Positions 41,242 through 46,850 of a stretch of DNA of 46,850 nucleotides are shown piece by piece. The DNA comes from Pseudomonas sp. GM21 (GTDB taxonomy: Bacteria > Pseudomonadota > Gammaproteobacteria > Pseudomonadales > Pseudomonadaceae). The stretch lies in NCBI RefSeq assembly GCF_000282215.1, contig NZ_AKJS01000196.1, positions 1-46,850 of the forward strand. Direction: 5' to 3'. Position numbers and translations under genes: made by a program. The first letter of the stretch is position 1; every line of letters starts with the position of its first letter. Under the pieces are notes generated by a model. The model saw nothing but the letters and a program-made list of their open reading frames with translations. It did no database searches and was not told where the DNA came from.

Positions 41242-42099
41242 GTGAGTCTCACAGTCATTGCGCAGCGTATGAGTACAACGAGCTTTCAGCGCCTGGTGAC
41301 TGGCCTTGTCTTGAGCACCTTGCTGGTTGGTTGCTCCAGCACCAAATCGAGTAGCACTGGCGGCGTCGATCAAAGCAAGGCTGCGCCGCAACGTCCGGCA
41401 GTGACCACAGGTCAGTATGTCGTTCGACCAAAAGACACCCTGTTCTCGATCGCTTTTCGCTACGGCTGGGACTACAAAGCCCTCGCCGCACGCAACAACA
41501 TTCCTGCGCCCTATACGATCCGTCCGGGTCAGGTAATTCGCTTCGATGGCCGCACCGGATCAACGCCGACAGCGGTGTCCAATGCGTCCGGTTCGACGCC
41601 TTCGTCTTCACTGAAAACCACGGTAATCCGGCGCCAGCCCAATGGCGCAACCACGAGTACAGAGGCGGTTACACCGTCCGTCGCCAGCAAGCCGGCCCCT
41701 GCTCCATTGCCGCCTGCGGGTCCAGCCCCGACCGGCTGGGGATGGCCATCTAATGGCATTTTGATTGGAAAGTTCTCATCAAACGGTAGTTTGAATAAAG
41801 GAATTGATATCGCCGGAGATTTGGGACAGCCTGTTTTAGCTGCGTCTGATGGGACGGTGGTATACGCCGGGAGTGGCTTAAGGGGCTACGGCGAATTAGT
41901 CATCATCAAACACAGCGAAACCTACGTCAGCGCCTACGGACATAACCGCAGGCTTTTGGTTCGGGAGGGGCAGCAGGTCAAAGTCGGACAGACAATTGCC
42001 GAAATGGGGTCAACGGGTACAGACCGGGTGAAACTGCATTTTGAGATTCGCCGTCAAGGTAAACCTGTAGATCCGCTGCAATTCCTGCCACGTCGTTGA
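41242..42099 (+). CDS. nlpD: NlpD-type LysM/M23 lipoprotein
   Basis: A 285-residue lipoprotein that in the family activates the amidase for cell separation. The signal peptide ends in the lipobox LLVGC. A LysM domain (GQYVVRPKDTLFSIAFRYG) and a proline/serine-rich linker lead to a C-terminal M23/LytM fold (GIDIAGDLGQPVLAASDG, VKLHFEIRRQGKPVDP). The zinc ligands look degenerate: N replaces H before GID and K replaces the first H of HxH, as in NlpD proteins without peptidase activity. The start is GTG at 41242 with GGGAG upstream; ATG at 41269 is an alternative. The 3' third has unusual AT-rich codons, see findings. Confidence 0.9.
   Translation: MSLTVIAQRMSTTSFQRLVTGLVLSTLLVGCSSTKSSSTGGVDQSKAAPQRPAVTTGQYVVRPKDTLFSIAFRYGWDYKALAARNNIPAPYTIRPGQVIRFDGRTGSTPTAVSNASGSTPSSSLKTTVIRRQPNGATTSTEAVTPSVASKPAPAPLPPAGPAPTGWGWPSNGILIGKFSSNGSLNKGIDIAGDLGQPVLAASDGTVVYAGSGLRGYGELVIIKHSETYVSAYGHNRRLLVREGQQVKVGQTIAEMGSTGTDRVKLHFEIRRQGKPVDPLQFLPRR
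41858..41866 (+). promoter_or_regulatory. Candidate rpoS promoter (extended -10) inside nlpD
   Basis: TGGTATACG is a TGn extension with TATACG, within the AT-rich part of nlpD. It would start transcription near 41873, about 330 nt before the rpoS ATG. In pseudomonads the main rpoS promoter is known to lie within nlpD; the exact site here is inference. Confidence 0.4.
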
Positions 42100-42109
42100 T
42101 TTGTTAGCC

Positions 42110-42140
42110 AGCTTGTTCCGTCACGTAGAGGGAACAAGCT
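42110..42140 (+). other. Hairpin in the nlpD-rpoS leader
   Basis: AGCTTGTTCC (42110-42119) pairs perfectly with GGAACAAGCT (42131-42140) with an 11-nt loop. No T-run follows, so read-through to rpoS is expected. It lies 65 nt before the rpoS ATG and may influence translation or decay of the rpoS mRNA. Confidence 0.6.
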
Positions 42141-42205
42141 CCAGCGTTGCCAAGGATAAAGGCGTCGCTTGAGCTTGAGGTCGAACTCACCAAAGGACTA
42201 TAACA

Positions 42206-43216
42206 ATGGCTCTCAGTAAAGAAGTGCCGGAGTTTGACATCGACGATGAGGTTCTCCTGATGGAGGCCGGTATCGAGACGGATTCGATGTCGAATGATGA
42301 AGGGGCGGCTCCACCTTCTTCCGTTCGTGCCAAATCCAAACACTCCGCTTCGCTAAAGCAACACAAGTACATCGATTACACGCGGGCACTTGATGCCACG
42401 CAGCTGTACCTCAATGAAATCGGCTTTTCCCCACTGCTCTCCCCGGAAGAAGAAGTTCATTTTGCGCGTCTGTCGCAAAGTGGCGATCCGGCCGGGCGCA
42501 AGCGCATGATTGAAAGCAACTTGCGACTGGTGGTGAAAATCGCCCGTCGTTACGTCAATCGCGGGCTGTCGCTGCTGGACCTGATCGAAGAGGGCAACCT
42601 CGGCTTGATCCGGGCAGTAGAGAAATTCGACCCTGAACGCGGCTTCCGCTTTTCGACCTACGCAACCTGGTGGATTCGTCAGACCATCGAGCGCGCGATC
42701 ATGAATCAGACCCGGACCATCCGGTTGCCGATCCATGTGGTCAAGGAGCTTAACGTGTACCTTCGGGCTGCACGGGAGCTGACGCAAAAACTCGATCACG
42801 AACCCTCCCCCGAAGAAATCGCCAACCTGCTGGAAAAACCGGTGGGAGAGGTCAAGCGCATGCTCGGCTTGAATGAGCGGGTTTCTTCGGTCGACGTCTC
42901 GCTGGGTCCGGATTCGGATAAAACCCTGCTGGACACCCTGACTGATGATCGTCCAACCGACCCCTGTGAGCTGCTTCAGGATGACGACCTGTCCCAGAGC
43001 ATCGATCAATGGCTGTCGGAGTTGACGGACAAACAACGTGAAGTGGTAGTACGCCGCTTCGGCTTGCGCGGACACGAGAGCAGCACACTTGAAGACGTAG
43101 GCCTGGAAATCGGCCTGACCCGGGAACGGGTCAGACAGATTCAGGTGGAAGGCCTGAAGCGTCTTCGGGAGATTCTCGAGAAGAACGGCCTGTCGAGCGA
43201 GTCGCTGTTTCAATAA
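42206..43216 (+). CDS. rpoS: RNA polymerase sigma factor RpoS
   Basis: A 336-residue stationary-phase and stress sigma factor of the sigma-70 family. Region 1.2 is DATQLYLNEIGFSPLL. Region 2 carries ESNLRLVVKIARRYVNRGL, LDLIEEGNLGLIRAVEKFD and FSTYATWWIRQTIERA. Region 3 begins IRLPIHVVKELN. Region 4 carries the HTH VGLEIGLTRERVRQIQVEGLKR. The acidic N-terminal extension of about 50 residues is typical of pseudomonads. AAAGGA lies 8 nt before the ATG. Full length, no frameshift, although rpoS is often mutated in laboratory strains. An intrinsic terminator follows, and then RsmZ. Confidence 0.98.
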   Translation: MALSKEVPEFDIDDEVLLMEAGIETDSMSNDEGAAPPSSVRAKSKHSASLKQHKYIDYTRALDATQLYLNEIGFSPLLSPEEEVHFARLSQSGDPAGRKRMIESNLRLVVKIARRYVNRGLSLLDLIEEGNLGLIRAVEKFDPERGFRFSTYATWWIRQTIERAIMNQTRTIRLPIHVVKELNVYLRAARELTQKLDHEPSPEEIANLLEKPVGEVKRMLGLNERVSSVDVSLGPDSDKTLLDTLTDDRPTDPCELLQDDDLSQSIDQWLSELTDKQREVVVRRFGLRGHESSTLEDVGLEIGLTRERVRQIQVEGLKRLREILEKNGLSSESLFQ

Positions 43217-43242
43217 GCAACAAGCTCAACCGGTAGTAAAAG

Positions 43243-43267
43243 ACCCCGCTTGGTTCGGGGTTTTTTA
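43243..43267 (+). terminator. rpoS terminator
   Basis: ACCCCG (43243-43248) pairs with CGGGGT (43256-43261), 7-nt loop, then TTTTTA, with an A-rich run in front. About 26 nt after the rpoS stop. Confidence 0.85.
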
Positions 43268-43314
43268 TTGCCTGTAAAGTGAGTGGGGATTACCGCAGGT
43301 TTGTAGTCTTGCGT

Positions 43315-43332
43315 TGTAAGTCTTCGCTTACT
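43315..43332 (+). promoter_or_regulatory. GacA upstream activating site for rsmZ
   Basis: TGTAAG-TCTTCG-CTTACT matches the GacA box TGTAAGN6CTTACA in 11 of 12 fixed positions. It lies about 175-190 nt before the predicted RsmZ start, the spacing known for gac-controlled small RNA genes in pseudomonads. An AT-rich stretch (43402-43437) separates it from the promoter; MvaT and IHF act in this zone in relatives. Confidence 0.85.
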
Positions 43333-43469
43333 CTTTCGTAAGTGTTCACTATTTTTCCAGGAGGCTAGTCGTACATCTTCCTACGCCGCTACATGCTATC
43401 CCTATGATTTTTATTAATATTAAAATTCATGAAAAACCAAGGACTCTTGTTTTTGACGACCCGGGCCAA

Positions 43470-43497
43470 TTGCTCTGGGTAGGGAACAGTCTAGTAT
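43470..43497 (+). promoter_or_regulatory. rsmZ core promoter
   Basis: TTGCTC (43470-43475) and TAGTAT (43492-43497) with a 16-nt spacer lead to an RNA start at about 43505-43506. This agrees with the first base of the RsmZ-like sequence. Confidence 0.65.
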
Positions 43498-43505
43498 CTG
43501 AACGG

Positions 43506-43634
43506 TGTCGATGGACAGACACGCCCTTCAAGGACGAGGGGAGCGGACATCGCAGGAAGCGATTCATCAGGACGATGCAAAGGAACACAGGGAATAGGGA
43601 AAAAATGTGGGCGGGTCAAACCGCCCCTTTTTTT
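43506..43634 (+). ncRNA. rsmZ: RsmZ small regulatory RNA
   Basis: A small RNA of about 129 nt that sequesters the translational repressors RsmA/RsmE (CsrA family). I count nine GGA motifs (43513, 43532, 43540, 43545, 43555, 43570, 43582, 43591, 43598). Several are presented in hairpin loops: TGTC-gatGGAca-GACA, CCCTTcaaGGAcgaGGGG, ATCGC-aGGAa-GCGAT and CATC-aGGAc-GATG. It ends in a GC-rich terminator. The locus between rpoS and fdxA, the upstream GacA site and the sequence all agree with rsmZ of P. fluorescens-type bacteria. A short reading frame overlaps it but has no codon support. Confidence 0.93.
43609..43634 (+). terminator. rsmZ terminator
   Basis: GGGCGG (43609-43614) pairs with CCGCCC (43621-43626), followed by C and T7. 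Confidence 0.88.
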
Positions 43635-43649
43635 GCCTCAGGAAAAGCA

Positions 43650-43672
43650 AAAAGGCCCGCGAGGGGCCTTTT
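43650..43672 (-). terminator. fdxA terminator
   Basis: AAAAGGCCC and GGGCCTTTT form a perfect 9-bp stem with 5-nt loop. On the minus strand it lies 18 nt after the fdxA stop and ends in TTTT. It is symmetric and may also stop residual rsmZ read-through. Confidence 0.85.
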
Positions 43673-43689
43673 CGGGAACGCGCGGGAAA

Positions 43690-44013
43690 TCAGCGTTCGA
43701 GGTCTTTGATTTTGCCTTTGACGCCATCCCACTCTTCAGCGTCCGGCATCGATTCTTTCTTCTCAGTGATGTTGGGCCAGATTTCGGCCAGTTCAACGTT
43801 CAGCTGAATGAATTCCTGCATACCTTCCGGAACTTCATCTTCGGAGAAGATGGCCACGGCAGGGCATTCTGGTTCGCACAGTGCGCAGTCGATGCACTCA
43901 TCCGGGTGAATCACCAGGAAGTTCGGGCCTTCGTAAAAGCAGTCCACCGGACACACTTCTACGCAGTCGGTGTACTTGCACTTGATGCAGTTGTCGGTGA
44001 CGACGAAGGTCAT
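43690..44013 (-). CDS. fdxA: Seven-iron ferredoxin FdxA
   Basis: A 107-residue low-potential ferredoxin expected to hold one [3Fe-4S] and one [4Fe-4S] cluster. Cysteines are at 9, 12, 17, 21 and 25 (CIKCKYTDCVEVCPVDC) and 40, 43, 46 and 50 (CIDCALCEPECP). The C-terminal extension of about 50 residues is acidic, typical of the Azotobacter FdI-like group. The start MTFVVTDNC at 44013 follows GAGGAG; the frame is open further upstream, without homology-like sequence. It lies next to rsmZ and downstream of mutS, as in other pseudomonads. Redox partner unknown. Confidence 0.96.
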   Translation of the reverse strand: MTFVVTDNCIKCKYTDCVEVCPVDCFYEGPNFLVIHPDECIDCALCEPECPAVAIFSEDEVPEGMQEFIQLNVELAEIWPNITEKKESMPDAEEWDGVKGKIKDLER

Positions 44014-44086
44014 TTCTAATTTTCTCCTCAGGCGGCGGCAGCGGAGCCCCTTCACGTTGGGGTCGCCAGGTTTGGGAGCGATAGTC

Positions 44087-44110
44087 TGCTGGCCAGGCTA
44101 TTAGCCAGCA
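44087..44110 (-). other. Hairpin in the fdxA leader
   Basis: TGCTGGC (44087-44093) and GCCAGCA (44104-44110) pair across a 10-nt loop. It lies between mutS and fdxA, downstream of the candidate fdxA promoter. No T-run on the minus strand. Confidence 0.5.
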
Positions 44111-44129
44111 GCATCCCAAACCGCGCGAG

Positions 44130-44138
44130 ATTCTAACA
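44130..44138 (-). promoter_or_regulatory. Candidate fdxA promoter
   Basis: The minus strand reads TGTTAGAAT, an extended -10 (TGn-TAGAAT), about 120 nt before the fdxA start and immediately after the mutS stop. No good -35 seen. Confidence 0.4.
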
Positions 44139-44155
44139 GCTTGTAGGCAAGTGCG

Positions 44156-46735
44156 TTAGATCCGGTTCTTTAGTGTATAGAGCATTTCGAGCGCACGACG
44201 TGGCGTCATGTCGTCCAGATCCAGCCTGGCCAGGTCATCCAGTACCGGATGCGGCAGGCTGGCGAACATGTCGCTTTGCTGTGGCGCGGCCGGTTTGCCC
44301 TTGGCTGGCATCGGAACTTCATGGGGCAGGGCGGTGGCTTCCAGTCGACCGAGATGCTCACGCGCACGCACGATCACTTCGCTCGGCACACCGGCCAATT
44401 GCGCTACTGCCAGGCCGTAGCTCTGGCTGGCAGGCCCGGGCAGCACGTGGTGCAGGAACACGATGCGTTCGTTGTGCTCGGTGGCATTGAGGTGAACGTT
44501 GGCCACCAGCGGTTGCGCCTCCGGTAGCACCGTCAGCTCAAAGTAGTGGGTGGCAAACAGCGTGTAGGCGCGCAGATGTGCCAGTCGTTCGGCAGCGGCC
44601 CAAGCCAGGGACAGACCATCGAAGGTGCTGGTGCCGCGGCCGACTTCGTCCATCAGCACCAGGCTGCGTTCGGTAGCGTTGTGCAAAATGTTCGCGGTTT
44701 CGCTCATTTCAACCATGAAGGTCGAACGGCCGCCCGCCAGGTCATCGCTGGAGCCGATCCGGGTGAAAATCCGGTCCACCAGGGACAGTTCACAACTGGC
44801 CGCCGGCACGAAGCTGCCGATATGCGCGAGCAAAACGATCAATGCGGTTTGACGCATGTAGGTGGATTTACCGCCCATGTTCGGGCCGGTGATCACCAGC
44901 ATCCGCGTATTGTCGTCGAGGCTAAGGTCGTTGGCCACGAACGGCGTGCTCAGCACTTGCTCGACCACCGGGTGACGGCCCTGGGTGATGCGCATGCAGG
45001 GCTCGCTGACGAAACGCGGGCAGTTCAAGTCGAGGTTCAGGGCGCGCTCGGCCAGGTTGCTCAAAACGTCCAGCTCGGCCAGCGCGGCGGCGGTGTCCTG
45101 CAGCGGAGGCAATTGGCTGATCAGGTCTTCAAGCAGCGCTTCGTAGAGCATTTTCTCGCGGGCCAACGCACGGCTCTTGGCCGACAATGCCTTGTCTTCG
45201 AACGCCTTGAGTTCCGGGGTGATGAAACGCTCGGCGCCTTTCAGCGTCTGGCGGCGGATGTAGTCTGCGGGCGCGGACTCAGCCTGTTTGCTCGGCAACT
45301 CGATGAAGTAACCGTGAATGCGGTTGTACCCGACTTTCAGGTGCGACAGACCGGTGCGCGCTTTTTCGCGAGCTTCCAGATCAATCAGGAACTGCCCGGC
45401 GTTTTCGCTGAGCGATTGCAGATCGTCGAGTTCACTGTCGTAACCGGTTTTCAATACACCGCCGTCGCGGATTACCGCTGGCGGATTGTCGATAATGGCT
45501 TTTTCCAGCAGCGCAGCCAGTTCCGGATAGGTGTTGGTGACCTTGGCCAGTTGAATGATGTGAGGTGCTTCAAGCTCAGTCATCGCCACTTGCAACTCAG
45601 GCAACGCACCCAGTGCATCGCGCAGACGAGCGAGGTCGCGAGGGCGGGCGTTGCGCAGGCCGATCCGCGCCAGAATCCGCTCGATGTCGCCGATTTCCTT
45701 GAGTTGCGGTTGCAGTTTCTCGAAGCGGTAGCCGTCGAGCAGGCACGTGATCGAAGTCTGGCGTGCCAGCAGTACGGTCAGATCCCGCAGCGGACGGTTC
45801 AACCAACGGGTCAGCAAACGGCTGCCCATGGCGGTCTGGCAGCGATCGACCACCGATTGCAGGGTATTGTCGCGACCACCGGCCAGGTTGGTGTCCAGTT
45901 CCAGGTTGCGACGGCTGGCGCCGTCCAGCACCACGGTGTCATCCAGGCGCTCATGACGCAGGCTGCGCAAGTGCGGCAGGGCGGTGCGCTGGGTTTCCTT
46001 GGCGTAGCTGAGCAGGCAACCGGCGGCGCCAATGGCCAGGGTCAGGTTCTCACAGCCAAAGCCTTTCAGGTCCTGGGTAGAAAACTGTTGGCACAGACTT
46101 TTCAGTGCCGAGTCGCGTTCGAAATCCCACGGTGCGCGGCGACGAACCCCACGACGTTTTTCCGCCGGCAGGTCCTTGGGCCAGTCATCCGGAATCATCA
46201 GCTCGACCGGGTTGACCCGCTCCAGTTCCGCCAGCAGGTTTTCCCAGCCTTTGATTTCCAGTACCGTGAAGTTGCCGCTGGTGATGTCCAGCACGGCCAG
46301 GCCGAACAGACGCTCGTCACCCAGCACTGCTGCGATCAGGTTGTCACGGCGCTCATCCAGCAGTGCTTCATCACTGACCGTGCCCGGCGTGATGATTCGC
46401 ACCACCTGGCGATCCACCGGCCCTTTACTGGTCGCCGGATCACCTACCTGCTCACAAATCACCACCGACTCGCCGAGCTTGACCAGTTTCGCCAGGTAGC
46501 CTTCCGCCGCGTGGTAAGGAATCCCGCACATCGGAATCGCCTGGCCCGCCGACTGCCCACGGGCGGTCAGGGTGATGTCCAGCAACTTGGCGGCTTTCTT
46601 CGCGTCTTCATAGAAGATCTCGTAGAAATCGCCCATGCGGTAGAACATCAGCTGGTCAGGGTGCTGGTTCTTCAGGCGCCAGTACTGCTGCATCATTGGC
46701 GTGTGGGAAGACAGATCGGAGATGGCTTTATTCAT
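44156..46735 (-). CDS. mutS: DNA mismatch repair protein MutS
   Basis: An 859-residue mismatch sensor. The mismatch-reading F-x-E is F37-E39 in MGDFYEIFYEDA. Connector, lever and clamp domains fill the middle. The ATPase has the Walker A GPNMGGKSTYMRQ near residue 617, the DEVGRGTSTFDGLSLAWA Walker B/signature region, and FATHYFEL. The C-terminus has the tail that in E. coli supports tetramer formation. All motifs look intact, so no mutator defect is visible. The ATG at 46735 gives MNKAISDLSSHTPMMQQY, the family start. Upstream sequence is cut by the window edge. Confidence 0.98.
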   Translation of the reverse strand: MNKAISDLSSHTPMMQQYWRLKNQHPDQLMFYRMGDFYEIFYEDAKKAAKLLDITLTARGQSAGQAIPMCGIPYHAAEGYLAKLVKLGESVVICEQVGDPATSKGPVDRQVVRIITPGTVSDEALLDERRDNLIAAVLGDERLFGLAVLDITSGNFTVLEIKGWENLLAELERVNPVELMIPDDWPKDLPAEKRRGVRRRAPWDFERDSALKSLCQQFSTQDLKGFGCENLTLAIGAAGCLLSYAKETQRTALPHLRSLRHERLDDTVVLDGASRRNLELDTNLAGGRDNTLQSVVDRCQTAMGSRLLTRWLNRPLRDLTVLLARQTSITCLLDGYRFEKLQPQLKEIGDIERILARIGLRNARPRDLARLRDALGALPELQVAMTELEAPHIIQLAKVTNTYPELAALLEKAIIDNPPAVIRDGGVLKTGYDSELDDLQSLSENAGQFLIDLEAREKARTGLSHLKVGYNRIHGYFIELPSKQAESAPADYIRRQTLKGAERFITPELKAFEDKALSAKSRALAREKMLYEALLEDLISQLPPLQDTAAALAELDVLSNLAERALNLDLNCPRFVSEPCMRITQGRHPVVEQVLSTPFVANDLSLDDNTRMLVITGPNMGGKSTYMRQTALIVLLAHIGSFVPAASCELSLVDRIFTRIGSSDDLAGGRSTFMVEMSETANILHNATERSLVLMDEVGRGTSTFDGLSLAWAAAERLAHLRAYTLFATHYFELTVLPEAQPLVANVHLNATEHNERIVFLHHVLPGPASQSYGLAVAQLAGVPSEVIVRAREHLGRLEATALPHEVPMPAKGKPAAPQQSDMFASLPHPVLDDLARLDLDDMTPRRALEMLYTLKNRI

Positions 46736-46850
46736 CGGAAATTCAGGAAAACTCGTTGAAAGGTGTAGGGCAAAGGAGGGGCAGTGGCCCTAATGCCGAT
46801 CAGTTAAGCCATTACACGACCCGTAGCAGCTGGCGAAGCCTGCGTTCGGC
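46736..46850. other. mutS upstream region, window edge
   Basis: 115 nt with no gene visible. The last bases, GTAGCAGCTGGCGAAGCCTG followed by CGTTCGGC, resemble the start of another dispersed pseudomonad repeat and are truncated by the window end. No clear promoter for mutS was identified. Confidence 0.3.

Noticed and set aside
43404..43709. Short open frame of about 100 codons over the RsmZ gene
   Set aside because: It runs through the rsmZ promoter, RNA and terminator, uses atypical codons and is not led by a ribosome site.
44546..46759. A 737-codon plus-strand frame opposite mutS
   Set aside because: MutS has all catalytic motifs on the minus strand; the opposite frame is a compositional shadow.
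1..46850. tRNA or rRNA genes
   Set aside because: I looked for TTCGAATC/CCA-type tRNA ends and cloverleaf arms in the intergenic regions and saw none; a tRNA-finding program would settle it.

Overview
The window is an uninterrupted piece of a Pseudomonas chromosome, most likely from the P. fluorescens group. The evidence is the gene order (csdE-csdA-dapD-dapC-glnD-map | rpsB-tsf-pyrH-frr ... dnaE-accA-tilS-pyrG-kdsA-eno-ftsB-ispD ... nlpD-rpoS-rsmZ-fdxA-mutS), GC-rich codon use, proteins that read like Pseudomonas orthologues, REP palindromes built on GTGGGAGC...GCTCGCGAT, and a small RNA between rpoS and fdxA that fits RsmZ. The species cannot be fixed from sequence reading alone. I see no phage, insertion sequence, tRNA, rRNA, CRISPR array or island.

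Layout. (1) 20-8344, minus strand: map and glnD (PII uridylylation), two lysine/diaminopimelate genes (dapC, dapD) with an ArsC/YffB-like thioredoxin-fold protein between them, and the CsdA/CsdE cysteine desulfurase pair. REP sequences sit in three of the gaps. (2) 8566-29513, plus strand: rpsB with a leader, tsf, pyrH, frr; then isoprenoid and envelope genes (uppS, cdsA, dxr, rseP, bamA, skp, lpxD, fabZ, lpxA, lpxB), rnhB and dnaE, accA and tilS. Many genes overlap by 1-4 nt, which implies translational coupling. (3) 29788-34872, plus strand: pyrG, kdsA, eno, ftsB, ispD, each with its own leader or terminator. (4) 34876-38034: a formaldehyde detoxification module, a LysR-type regulator divergent from S-(hydroxymethyl)glutathione dehydrogenase and S-formylglutathione hydrolase. 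It lies between ispD and ispF, which are neighbours in enteric bacteria. (5) 38088-43216, plus strand: ispF, truD, surE, pcm, nlpD, rpoS. (6) 43217-43689: the rpoS terminator, a GacA-type upstream site, RsmZ with nine GGA motifs, and two back-to-back terminators. (7) 43690-46735, minus strand: fdxA and mutS.

The genes are nearly all core functions. Together they cover translation start-up (S2, EF-Ts, RRF, MAP), lipid A and outer-membrane assembly (LpxD/FabZ/LpxA/LpxB, BamA, Skp, RseP, KdsA), isoprenoids (Dxr, IspD, IspF, UppS), nucleotides (PyrH, PyrG), replication and repair (DnaE, RnhB, MutS) and stationary-phase/Gac control (RpoS, RsmZ). I did not find a convincing undescribed system. The best material for a second look is regulatory: an AT-rich segment inside nlpD likely carrying the rpoS promoter, the ispF start codon placed directly on the U-tract of a terminator, the RsmZ locus, the operator-like repeat between the LysR gene and frmA, and several REP or inverted-repeat elements.
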